Position numbers and translations under genes: made by a program. Under the pieces are notes generated by a model. That model saw only the letters and a program-made list of their open reading frames with translations. It had not been told where the DNA came from and searched no databases. Shown in pieces: positions 24,406 through 35,877 of a DNA stretch of 64,000 nucleotides. This DNA is from Protostelium mycophagum (lineage: Eukaryota; Evosea; Variosea; Protosteliida; Protosteliaceae), in contig KV920963.1 of NCBI GenBank assembly GCA_002081555.1, forward strand, positions 1 through 64,000, written 5' to 3'. Each line of letters starts with the position of its first letter. The first letter of the stretch is position 1.

Positions 24406-27089
24406 ATGAGGGTGGCATTGGTGGTGGTCCTCTTTGTGCTGTGTATCTCAGCGATAAGACTGCCAAAACCCCCAATACCGAGTGCGAAGCTGTTTGATAA
24501 TGTCATCACCGACGAGATAATTGGCTATCTGAAGGTGATGAACAGCGATATGCTGCGATTACTGAGAAATTTAGATTGCAAAGGGTGAGCTCGCTACCAT
24601 GGGTCTTTCTATTCGTCATACATTATCCCACACCTTGGATGGAAACAAGGTTTGTCAAAGCACTTTACCTTCAGAAGTGACTGCTGTCAGTTGATGGTGA
24701 AGGCCATCATGAATCACAAATCGGAGGGAATGCATATCGCCCATTTACAGCTGCAATTGTGGCCAGAAGTGAGAGTCTTGGTTGTGAAGCAAGACAAAAA
24801 AATACCGGCAAGACCAACACATGGACAGGTGAGATTTTACGTTCCAATGTATCTTCACAAATACACTGACATCACCATTAGAAACTGAACAACACCGGCA
24901 TTGGCGAAGTCGATCGCGTGATAGATCTCATGAAAGATGATACTTGTGAAATGTCTTGGTTGGGATTATGCAAGAGGGGATCTCTCAAAATCGACTCTTG
25001 GATTTATAATTCTCTCGCGCTTCAGAGGAAATTGTACGCTGATCTACCATTCAACTATGTTCCATTTATTGCCACACACAACTCTTTCAACAACAGGCAA
25101 GTCAAGCAAATATAATACAACATATAAATTCTTTTTCCATAGGTTGTTAGGGTTTATTTTCGTCGATTATTATTATAATAATAATATTGCAAAATGTAAT
25201 CATTGAGCCATCAAAATTTTCTTTCCATCTACAACTGAACTTTCACTGAACTTTCGTTGACGTCATCAAGGGCAGATGGATATGGAGAATATAATGGAGA
25301 TCTGTTGATCAACAAAATCATCCAAAACATCATCGGCAAAGAAGTCGACTGGATCTACGCACAACAACGTGACGTTTTGATATTTCCGTGAAATCTCTTC
25401 GAATTCTGGCAGATTTTATTCTCATGAAACAGACGAAATTTCGCTGAATTTTCGTAGAATATACGATGACGGACCAGCTGAATATGGGTGTCAGATCTCT
25501 ACACTTGGACCCACACTGGGTCTTTGGAGAAATGTTGCTCTGCCACAGCGGTGCGGATATTGCAATCGTAGACTATATCGCAGAGTGGTACTTTTACTTC
25601 AGAAATCAGACCATAGACTGGACTTCTCAAAACATGTTCTGTTCTCCCTGGGACAGGTAGATAATGTCGACACGAAAATATCACGAATTTCACATGTCGA
25701 CAAATCAGAGACCGCTCGCTGTCAAAGTTCGATTTTTGGAAGTACCAAAAAATCAAGTTTTATACCAATAGAAACGATGATTGAAGTATATAGGACTTGG
25801 ACTGAGGGTCTAGAAGAGATTAGAGAGTGGATGGACAAAGACCAAAACAAGAATGAGTTTATCTTCATCCATGATAATGATCATCCCAAGTTCACATGGG
25901 ACCACCCCGATGTCAGAGATCCTTTTCTCGTCACTTTCTTATCTTTTATTTCAAAAGTGTAGATGCGATTGTAGATCACTGAATATTCTAGTTGATCCAA
26001 AAGCCCATCGAAAGAGTGTTTGGCAGCCTGCTGTTCACACCACAAGACCTCGTGCACAAGTACAACAACGTCTGGCCTTCTATAAATCAGCTGTTGAGAG
26101 ACGGCAAGAGGATCATGTTTCAGAATGAGGTGTTGTCAGGTGCATACAATGAGACTATAATATTCAAGCCGTTGTTAGTCCCTGGCTGGGATGACAATTG
26201 CATCAACCGTTTCACAGGTGAGGTCATCTCTGTTATTTGACAAAAATAAAATCTTTGCAATGCCTTTGGCGTGCAGGTTGATGTGCGAAAGGATACCGTG
26301 GGCTCTGTACAAATTGTAGATGAGTCTTTTCTGTAACGAAAGATTGTACATATACCAACCTGTTCATTCTACAACGAGACTGACTTGTAAAGAATACCCC
26401 GAGTGTGGGGCTTACAGACCAGGAGAATGGGCCAACTGGGGCGGGGAGAGTCAGATGGCAGTTCCGTTCTATGACGGAAGTAAACATTGTGGGATTGTCA
26501 CTCCAGAAAATGCCTTGAAATTGACACAATGCGCACCCAGCTATTTGGGTTTTGATCAGGTATGGAATTTTCGTTGAAATTTCTGCTTTTCTTCCTCCAA
26601 AAAGTTGATGACCGGCAGGTGTCCCCCAACTTGATCAAACACGCCGTGTGGACCTGGGCCCCTAAACACCCTCCAAAGTCCGAAACTCCGCTTTGTGCGG
26701 TGCTCTACAACGACGGTCGCTGGAGAGCAGAGTCCTGCCATAACCAGTATCCCTCAGCACAAAAAGGTATCTACAATTTCTTTAGCTGGGCCATCACAAC
26801 TACGGTAATGTTCACTTTATCTTCATTGCAGAACTTGGTCAGATTCTTTGCGGTAATGGACACGTTATTACCGAGGATTTTATCGTGATTGCAATATTCT
26901 GGAAATTTTCTTTTTAAAATTTAAATTGACGAGGACAAGGCTTCAGAATGGGGAAATGCGACGGACGTCTCATCTCAATATGACTTTAAGCTGCCAGCCA
27001 CAGCATATGAACAGCGCAAGCTCTTGGACTTAATGGACGAAAAGAAGATAGAGAGGGTGTGGCTCAACCATCGAGTTTCACCTTTTTGA
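24406..27089 (+). CDS. Secreted PI-PLC X-domain-like protein
   Basis: ATG 24406 begins a signal peptide (MRVALVVVLFVLCISAIRLP). The middle shows the PI-PLC X fold: IATHNSFNN (about 25067-25094, first catalytic His), LNMGVRSLHLDPHW followed by LLCHSG (second His, about 25535-25550), and EFIFIHDNDHPK (about 25855-25890). Later exons have QDLVHKYNNVWPSI, a Cys-containing segment PECGAYRPGEWANWGG, and LKLTQCAPSYLGFDQV. Such secreted PLCX-like proteins occur in amoebae and fungi; many lack full catalytic sets, so phospholipase activity is plausible but unproven. Ends LNHRVSPF, stop 27087-27089, followed by AATAAA. Over ten introns. Confidence 0.8.
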
Positions 27090-27165
27090 TGATAAATAAA
27101 GTTTACGATTACGCACATGACATCAACATTCCAAAATCACCGATGAACACAACCCGATTTTTCAA

Positions 27166-28130
27166 ATGACGACTGTTCGATCGATACCAGAAGATGTGCT
27201 GAAGAAGATCTTCATTGATCATTTGGAACCGGGCGATATTCTGCCCATCTCCCTCACTTGCAAAGCATGGCTCGAAATCACGCGTTCAGAGATGTTGGAG
27301 AGATACATCACCCGAAGCACACTGCCACTCTCTTCGAAAGAGATCGTTGAGTGGTGGTTGGAACATATTGGGCCACCAAGAATTGAGGAGTTACAGTCTG
27401 CTGCTGAGAGAGGACGCATAGACATTCTTCAACTTTTGATCGATTCTGCTGGCAATGTACCTCTCTTGAGTCTCAGCCAGCTCATCATTTTGGCGGCGAG
27501 GGGAGGACACCTCGAAACCATCAAATGGCTGAAAGATAATCGATCCCTATCCACTGCATACCCACAAGATCGGATGTGGAAGTCCTCCTTGTGTTCTGTC
27601 GCCGCAGCAGGTGGATTTCTGGAACTATTACAGTGGGCGGGGACCGAGGGTTGCGAGTGGACACGAGCAGTTCTGCTCAACGCGGCACGACACGGCCATC
27701 TGGAAATAATAAGGTGGTGCATAGAAGGTGGTTCTGAATGTTTTGAAGAGGTTTGCGCGACTGCCGCAAGGTGAATAATTTGTGACTCAGCCACACTGAA
27801 AGGGGAAGGGCGGGTCATGCAGATATTTTGTCTTATTTGATGGACAAGAAATGCAAAGTCGGTCGATTGTCGGCATACTGCGCGGCTGAGAGTGGCCATC
27901 TCAAATGTCTACAACTACTTTTACAAGGAGGGTGCACATGGAATGAGAGGGAGTGCTTCTTGGCTGCAAAGGACGGCAGACAGAAATCAAAAAAAGACCG
28001 AGAGAAGGGGAGGCTCGAAGTGATGTGTTGGATCATTGCCAGAAGATCTGGGCAAAAAATGGATGTAGTGGTGGGAAGAGTGAGAGAGGGAGTCGACATA
28101 ATGTCTCTTTATGAAGGAGATATCTTTTGA
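27166..28130 (+). CDS. F-box and ankyrin-type repeat protein
   Basis: Starts ATG 27166. The first 45 residues form an F-box (SIPEDVLKKIFIDHLEPGDI, LTCKAWLEI), which would link to SCF ubiquitin ligases through Skp1. Degenerate ankyrin repeats follow: ELQSAAERGRIDILQLLIDS, LIILAARGGHLETIKWLKDN, LLNAARHGHLEIIRWCIEGG. A 38-base intron at about 27770-27807 restores the frame as AARAGHADILSYLMDKK, and the repeats continue (YCAAESGHLKCLQLLLQGG). The last residues include a Lys/Arg-rich loop and the gene ends at 28130. The repeats probably recruit substrate. Only one intron, fewer than its neighbours. Confidence 0.85.
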
Positions 28131-29594
28131 TTTATTTTTTTGGGATAATTATTGTGATTGAGAGGATGACAAACTTATCTGGCAAATATGCCTAAACAAA
28201 CCCAAGCAAAATGATTTAAGAAGCACATCAGTAAGGACCTGCAGAGTCTGACTTGTACTTGAAATAAACTTGTCTTGCTTTGCAAGACAGATGAATCTTT
28301 TGGATAAAAATTGTCTTGACTTGACTTGAAAAATTTGCGAGACAGAGCCAAGATAAAAAAGTAGATGTATAGTCAGACTCGATTTTATTGTTCTTCTTTT
28401 GCCTTAAAGAACTGTACAGCAGCAGGAATCAAGGGGACCTATCCCTCTCTTGAAGGTTGTGAGTTTACTTGTTGTCTTCTCGGGCATGTTATGTCTGATG
28501 AGAGACCACCTGCCTTCCAGCAAAAGAAAAAAATTTCTCAACATCTGTAGAAATGGCGGAACAAGAAAATACATAACTAGTTAGATGATGCAAAATCCAG
28601 CAGGAGCCGGACTTAAAGGATGTTAGAAATGACTCACACAGAGAGAAATGCAAGGTCCTAGGGGAAATCTGAACACAGGAAAAATCCAGGAAAGAAGATG
28701 AAACTCAAAGACAGCCATTAGGGGTTGAAGCTGTTTTAAGTGCGGGTTTATTCGGGCACTTTTGACGACAGAGATATCAAACAATTGCCAATGAGTATGT
28801 ATTGATATCCTGTGAGTACAACCGGATATGTCCAGTGATTTTGAGCGCTCTTAACACAATCTTAATCAAGATTGAATCACATTTAAGATCCAAAACTTGA
28901 TCCAGCCCAATTTTGCAATTTTCTAATCAAATTCCTCTAGTAAGAATTGTAATACACACACAAAAATACCAACTATAATTTATCAGTTGATATTATCCAT
29001 TCTTTTTGTGCTACTTAATATTTACATGGTCAATAAAAATCAAATTTTTTTGCAACCTGACAAATAGCAATGGTATACAACCCAATAATTGACAAAAAAT
29101 ACAAATGTGCATAACTTGGCAGGCAACAAAAAATATACAAATATACATGACCTAACAGGTCAACAAAGAATTGCTAAGATGTACAACATAACTGGTCAAT
29201 ATTCAGAATTTAAAACAACAAACTCTATACACCTTATTTATATTCCTGTAGATCCTCCTCATACATAACTTGCTCACAGAATAATTTTGGAAGAGTATAA
29301 CTTGGCAAAATAATTCTGACTCAGGTTATCAAGACCCTTAATTAAACTCAAAGGCAGATATATACTGTTTTTGCATCAATCAATTTGCTCAAATATTTGG
29401 GTAAATTTAATGATTTTTACATATAAAAAACCACTACTATTTGGCATTATTTTTTGGAAAATTGCAAAATTAGGCTGGACTAAGTTATAAGCCAAAGTTC
29501 AATTTGGCCAAATTTTCTTGCAACATCTCCGCGGGAATCCGGAAGTTCAAAAATACAAAATCAAAGTCCACAACACCAACAAGAACAACAGCAC
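28131..29594. other. AT-rich tract unlike its surroundings
   Basis: About 1.46 kb with no gene seen. Texture differs from the rest: few of the intron motifs common elsewhere, long A- and T-rich runs, and degenerate repeats around 29060-29200 in which ACTTGGCAGGCAACAAA, ACCTAACAGGTCAACAAAG and AACTGGTCAAT recur at about 45-50-base spacing. CTTGTCTTG/CAAGAC runs occur near 28270-28330. It may be an inserted or decayed element, but no terminal repeats or coding remnant were identified. Confidence 0.45.
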
Positions 29595-29967
29595 CATGAG
29601 TCAAGTCACCACCCTGAGCTTCAAACCCAAAGAAGACAACAACACCCAGGTAACTCTTGGGTTTAACCTTACTAATGAAAGGACGCTGAATTATGTGCAG
29701 TACGTCAATGAACTTGGTATTGTCGGCGCTCCTTGGTTAGAGCACTTGGAAGGGAAATGGAGATTCCTTGAGCCACAAGTCGAAAATGCCACCGCGTTCC
29801 TCAAGGCATTAAAAGAGGTAGAACCTACTCGCCATGGAGTGAAATACATCGCAGAAGACTTTGTTTCTGCTGTAGCTCAGACGACCATTGAATTAGGCTG
29901 CGGTCCTGAGTGGTTTGACATTATCCCAGTAATGGAGGAGACAGAGGAAGCAGAGAAATTAGAATAA
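29595..29967 (+). CDS. Intronless orphan ORF, function unknown
   Basis: A single open frame, read from ATG 29595 (MSQVTTLSFKPKEDNNTQ) to stop 29965-29967, 123 residues; the same frame is open upstream to 29518. It includes VGAPWLEHLEGKWRFLEPQ, AFLKALKEVEPTRHGVKY, VAQTTIELGCGPEWFDII, and an acidic end. Protein-like composition and mixed alpha pattern; no family recognised. Unlike all neighbours it has no intron, and it sits at the end of the AT-rich tract, which suggests horizontal acquisition or an element-borne gene. Confidence 0.55.
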
Positions 29968-30073
29968 AATGTTCTCAAGATAAGCAGCTGATTATTTACA
30001 CTTTTTTGTATTCTCATTTTGGATCTTTATACTGGAAAGAAGAATTTTTTCGAAATCTTATTAATATTTACAT

Positions 30074-30186
30074 TTATTTCGACTTATCTGGAGATTCTGA
30101 CAGGTCCAAAGTGAGTGTTTTGAACGTGAAGTTTCCTTGGTCTTTGTCGATTCCAACCAGCGCGTCCGCTTTGGAATAAAATTGGT
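30074..30186 (-). pseudogene. Orphan last exon or gene fragment
   Basis: On the minus strand the frame DQFYSKADALVGIDKDQGNF continues TFKTLTLDLSESPDKSK and stops at 30074. It is entered after CTGAAAG at about 30187, a possible splice acceptor. Upstream the frame has stops and no matching exon was found before the 3' end of the receptor kinase at 30388. It may be the tail of a gene broken by whatever inserted at 28.1-30.0 kb. Low confidence. Confidence 0.3.
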
Positions 30187-30387
30187 CTTTCAGTGAGATG
30201 ACGATTTTTTATTAGTTGTTCATGGTCTGTTTATTTGAGTGGTGTTTCAACAATGTCAACCATGTCGATTCACTTGTTGCCCAACATGAAAGCATCATAT
30301 AGCTTTTCATATTAATTTATAGAGACGATTCTTAGACGAATCTCAGAAACGATCCAATATGTATAGCGTCAGTACTTGTTCAGTTGC

Positions 30388-33300
30388 TTAGTGCTTCCTC
30401 CTATCAATGCTGGAGTATGTAGTTGCAAAATCTCCATAATTCTCTTGGTGATCTCCATAAATCGTCTCTACAGGAGTCTTTGGAGGCCTTCCACTGTTTA
30501 AAAACTCCACGATCTGTCCCATATCTGGTCGCTCAGTGGGTTCCTCCAGCCAGCAATCTATGAAATTTCAGCGGAATTTCGTGAAATGATCATCACCTTT
30601 CATGAGTGCCGCGAGAAGGGGTGGAGCATCCTCTGGGATGCTGAGTCTTCCTCCACGGCCTACCACAATGAATGCAGCTTCTATTGGAGTCATTCCGTCC
30701 CACGGCTCCTCATTCGTGAGAATCTCCCTTCAGAACTGTCAACAATGGCATGTTCTATTTTTAGAGTTTTCATTTGCAAAATCGGAAGAAAATTCCCCGA
30801 AATTTCAAAACTCACCACACCACCACACCAAAACTGAACACGTCCGATTTATTTGAGTATTCACGCTTCCCAATGGCTAAATCCCGTCAATTGTGAAGAA
30901 ATTGTAGATCATCAAATTTACCTTCTGGTGACATCCACTTGAGAGGGCCGACAACAGAGGTCGTTGTAGATGCGCTATCTGCTGAGGAAGTCTCTCTGGA
31001 AAGTCCGAAGTCGGCGACTTGGGGTTCCAGATGTTTGGTGAGGAGGATGTTTCTCACGGCTAAATCTCTGCACGAGATTATTATTATTTTTCATTAGATG
31101 AAGTATGCAATTCAAATAGACGTTTGCAAAATGACATTTACACAACCTCAGTATTTTCTGGAATCATTACTAATCAAAATTTACCTGTGGACGATCTTCT
31201 CCAAGTGTAGATGGTGCATCCCCTTAGCAATGCCGATGATGAATTTTAGCTTCTGGTCATCACTGACTTGATGATTTTTGAGATAATCTTGTAGATCTCC
31301 GCCTTCACAGAACTCACACACCATAGAGAGGGGTTGAGGTGGAAAGGTCATTCCCATAAATAATACGACGTTCTACAATGATATCAGCGAAGAGTTGTAG
31401 TGTGCTGGTACTTACGGGATGAGATCTGAGGTTCTGCAGAATGGCCACCTCACTCTGACACATTGTTAACGTTTTAAATTTGATATGTTGGACCCACCAG
31501 GAAGCTCTTTAGTTGTTCTTCAGTGACGTGTTCGGCTCTTATCTGCTTGACCGCCACTCTGGTCTCTCTCCATCTAGCTTTATACACGATCCCAAACCCA
31601 CCCTCCCCGATTTTCTGCGAAATTTCAGTCGATTTTACATGAAATCTCGTGAGATACTCACGGTCATGTCCTTGAGCTCCCCGAAATCGATGACCGATCT
31701 GATGTCATCAGATGACGTCATCAATAACGCTGAGATATCTTACTTTTTGGCAGCCCCAAGTGGTATATCACTGACATCCACCATGATGTATTGTTGTAGT
31801 GCGGTCTTCACAGATTTTTTGTACATGATCAGTGCGATGACTGCCGCCACTATGGCAATAATAAATACAGCCCCTCCCACAGCTAATCCAGATATCGCCC
31901 CTGTTCTGGTCACGCGATGAAATTTCACGGAAATCTCACCTGTTGACAGGGGACTGGCGGAGACGACGACCTCTCTCTGTGTTGTGAAAGTGGAACTACT
32001 TGTCGGGATATAATCATAGACATCCATTGTTCCATTGCTACCCAGCAGCGCAGGTTGTGTGGTCGCGATGTTTTGTATCAAAACGAAAGCTTTTTCGGCA
32101 GATACTTGGTTGAAGTCATTTGGAGGTAAAATCAACATGTCAATCAACACCTGAAATCTCTCAGAAATTTCGGGAAATCCGCAGACTTGCCTTGGGGACA
32201 GTGTTTCTCTTTGAGGTAGCATTTACGAATTGTATTCTGGTGATGTCCAGTCTTGTCAATGTGATATTTGTGGATTGACTGATTCTGTACAAGAAGACTT
32301 GGCTGTCAAAGTCTTGGGGTCTCGAATTTAAATCGATCCTGATCTTTCTGGTGGAATTGTCCCCCGCAACGCAAGTGAAGCCACACAAGGAGATTCCACT
32401 CCATGGTACTGGGCAGATGAAGGTGTTAGATCTCATGTCACACGTCTGTCGGGGGTCAGAGATATCTTGAAATTTCGATGAAAACTCACATGAAGGGCGG
32501 AACCCTCGGTAAAATTGGAAGCATCCACCAGAAAATTCTCGGAAAAGTCTATGGTGACCAGATTTGGCGCCAAAGGGGGTATTGACCCAGTGAAATTATT
32601 GTTGTGCAAATCAAATAAAGTCAGGGCCAGTAATCCAGATAAGGACGGTATCTGTCCACGCAGCTCATTGTTGCTGAGATCTGCAAGTGTCAATCCAACC
32701 TTTTGACATATTAAACGTCACCTGCAGATATGAGGTGCTTCAACCCACTGACAGCCGGCAGAATCCCGGAAAAATGATTATTACTGCCGAATCAATCACC
32801 AAATTTCTAAATTTAAATTTTAAAATACCTAATGTTGAATGTTTTGATCGCGGTGAACTGGCCAATGAAATTTACATTTCCTTCAAAGTGGTTCCCACTG
32901 ATGTCTAAAGTGATTGTGTCGGCGTTAAGGACCCCGAATGCACCGGTGAAGAGGTTGTTATTGAGGTATAGAGTCTTGAGGACCGGAAGAGCGAGTAGAC
33001 CGCTGGGTACTTCGCCATGCATCATGTTATTAGACACGTCAAGTGTCTGTTTCATTCAGATAAAAGCTCAAACATTCGCTAATAAAACCAACAAAAGATC
33101 CATTTGGATGCTGAGAACTCACGCTGAGGCGTGTTAGATTGCCAATGTTTTGAGGCAACTCCGCCGTGATGTCATTGTTGGAAATATTTAAAGTGACTAA
33201 TTCGGACATTCCGTCGATGCTGTCGAGTGTGGGCCAGTCTAACTTCCTGTTGTTTGCGATGTTTAAGTATTGGAGGCTCTGCAACCTGCTGAAGCTGTGG

Positions 33301-35474
33301 GGGATGTAACCAAACAGTTGGTTATTGTTGAGGCCGAGAGTGGTAAGTCCGATGAGCTCCCCGAGGTTCTTTGGTATGACACCCTGCAGCATGTTGGATG
33401 ACAGGTCTAGGACCTGAGATGTGTCAGACATATGAGACAGATGTCATTGTTTACTTGTAAATGTGTCGCTCGATTGGCGATGCTCGAGCTGATGGACCCC
33501 GTTAGTTGGTTGTTATTGAGTCTCAAAGTCTGCAAGTGTATTATGCCTATATTTGGTATTGTCTGGGAGAATTGATTATGGGAAAAATCCACAAGGGTCG
33601 CCAATGAGTTGGCGGGAAAATCTGGCAGTGGTCCAGTGAAACTACAATCGTCATCTTGTGAACAACAGAAATAATATCAGAAATAAATAACCCTACTTGT
33701 TATTACTGAGATAAAGAGTGGTGGCATTTGGAGCGCTTGTCATTATACCTTTTGGTACACTGCCGTTGAAGAAATTATTACTCAGATCCAAATAAATCAA
33801 GTTCTGACATGTCAACAGACCCGCAATATTTCCGATCAGGGAGTTATTATTCACAGAAAGTTCTGTCACTTTTGGCGGGAGATTCGGTAACCCCCCGGTG
33901 AACCGGTTATTGTCCTATTTTTAGATCAGCGGAAATAAGTCTGAAGAACCTACCAGTATCAATGTGGTCAGGTTCAAGAGAGAAGATAGATTTGGTAGTG
34001 GCCCCGAGAATCCGTTATCATCGATCTGTAGATTATAAATCATTATGGGTCATGCAAAATGAATAATTGATTTTTTAATTTTCGAAAATTAAAATTTATT
34101 TAATATTTGATATCAAAATATTTTGAAATGGTGAATGGAGTATGCTCACTCTGATTGTGATAAGATCTGTGGACACTAATTGTGGAATTGTCCCCGTAAA
34201 GTTGTTGGCCTACAACTCGTCATTACGATGATGATGCCATGACAACTCACTCTCAATATGACGGAGCCTAACTTGGGCTTACTCCAATACGGTGTGAAAT
34301 CCCCGCTTAGCCCATTGAATGATAGATCTATATTCACCAAATTTGTGAGGTTCGAAATATCCGGAAACGGTCCTGACACATGTCAATATATGTACATGTC
34401 ACATGTCAATCACCTGTCATTAAATTATATCCTAGATCTAAATCTGTGAGACTTGTGAGGCGCTCGAGACCCCAGTTGATGTTTCCCACAAAGCTGTTGC
34501 CGCTCAGCGCCAACTGTTGTAATGTCGACAAGTTGCCGACAGCAGGGGGTAAGACCCCAGATAATGAATTTGAATCTGCTCTTCATTAACGAATTAATTA
34601 AATAAATATAATCAAATATGTGGGTTGTGGCTCACTGAGGACAATGTTGGTGATGCTCTTGTGACCGATGACGTTGGGGAAAGAGCCAGTGAGTATATTT
34701 TGACTGAAATTAAGGGATTGTAGACCGGGGATGAGTGTGATGTCAGGTATTGGTATTGCCGTCAACTGAGGATCATCAGAATGATGATGTTATGTTTAGA
34801 AGTGATTCACCTGGTTAATGGTGATGTCCACGTTGATTAGACTCGAGATGTTCCCAAAGCAACTCGGTGTGTTGGTCAGAAAATTTGAACTCATGTTGAA
34901 GAATGTTAATTTGGGCATGTCGCAGATGCTCAATGGAAGAGCACCGATGATGCCGTTATTCCCCATCCACCAATAAGTCAAATTCTGTAACCCGCCAAAA
35001 ATATCTGGAAGCTGCAGAAGTCAACAAAGTCCTTGCATGATGTCGATTAAGCAGACGAAGATCTGTGAATCACCTGGTATCTGATCTGAATAGAAGGTAA
35101 AGAGATGGCTGTGACAGATCCACTTGTGCACGTAATGCCAGCCCACTTTGCAGGTGTTGGGTAACAAGGATGAGGTGTCAGATTGAACATCCAATTTGCA
35201 GATGCAGTTCTCCAACCGCTCACAACGGCCAAGGACCGATTAACTGCAGAAATCGTGAGTAAGCTTTACGATGGGAAGACAGACATTGTATATTGTAGAA
35301 TCCAAAGAGAGAGACTGACTCGGCCCACTGCCAACTCGTCATGTTTTGAATGAAAGTCGGGTCGTATGTGTTGTTATTTAGAGGATACCAGGTTCCTGTG
35401 TTGGTCTGAGTCCACACCATGTTGGCCGCTTGGACAGCGGCCAAAATCATCATGAAGAAGGTCAGCCTTCTCAT
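30388..35474 (-). CDS. LRR receptor-like kinase 1 (TKL/tyrosine-kinase-like)
   Basis: ATG 35474 begins a signal peptide (MRRLTFFMMILAAVQAANMV). The ectodomain (35.2-32.4 kb) is a plant-like LRR array with repeats such as LNNNQLTGSISS, LSSNMLQGVIPKNLGELIGL, LSNNELRGQIPSLSGLLALT and an N-terminal WAGITC cap. A Cys-containing segment near 32400 precedes a transmembrane helix AVGGAVFIIAIVAAVIALIM (about 31880-31820). The kinase follows: VAVKQIRAEHVTEEQL pattern near 31560-31510, HRDLAVRN near 31075, DFGLSRE near 31010, PLKWMSPE near 30940, then a C-terminal tail with ETIYGDHQENYGDFATTYSS, three Tyr in potential phosphosite context. Stop 30388. More than 25 introns. Close paralog of the divergent gene at 35878. 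Likely a surface receptor with Ser/Thr or Tyr activity. Confidence 0.88.
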
Positions 35475-35877
35475 TGGTTCGACAGAGGGCAAATGTTTCG
35501 GGGCTTTCCTATGGCTTTGATCTATTGTCACGCCGTGCGGATAACACCTTTGTTCTCCACTACACTTACCCAACGGCTCAGGTTCGGACACTGCCCCCCT
35601 ATTGACTGTCGGCATCTCCGTATTTGACATCAATATCACGGTTTCTTACCGTGAATCTATTACTGTACAACAAAGATATCTCAAAAAATAGGTTCTTAGT
35701 AACTCAGAGTTACCCGAGGTTGACGGCAGCCAGCTGTATTTTCGTTTAATCCGAAGCTTCGGCAGATTTACATGGTCAAGCGGAGCAATAAAAATACTGT
35801 CAGGGTTGTTGTGGGGACGAGGGGCCTTCGTGCCTATGTCCCTATGCTTTAGCAGTTTGCGGGGTCAAAAAGTAACC
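35475..35877. promoter_or_regulatory. Shared divergent promoter of the two LRR kinases
   Basis: This 403-base region separates the start codons of two paralogous receptor kinases. It holds TCACGGT (35636-35642) and ACCGTGA (35648-35654) around a 5-base loop, the same element as in the RhoGAP intron, and a perfect 12-base palindrome CCGAAGCTTCGG at about 35753-35764 containing GAAGCTTC, which also fits a heat-shock half-site pair. Any role is inference. Confidence 0.5.

Noticed and set aside
35753-35764. Heat-shock element at CCGAAGCTTCGG
   Set aside because: Only two inverted GAA units; a functional element usually needs three, so it is kept only as a palindrome note.
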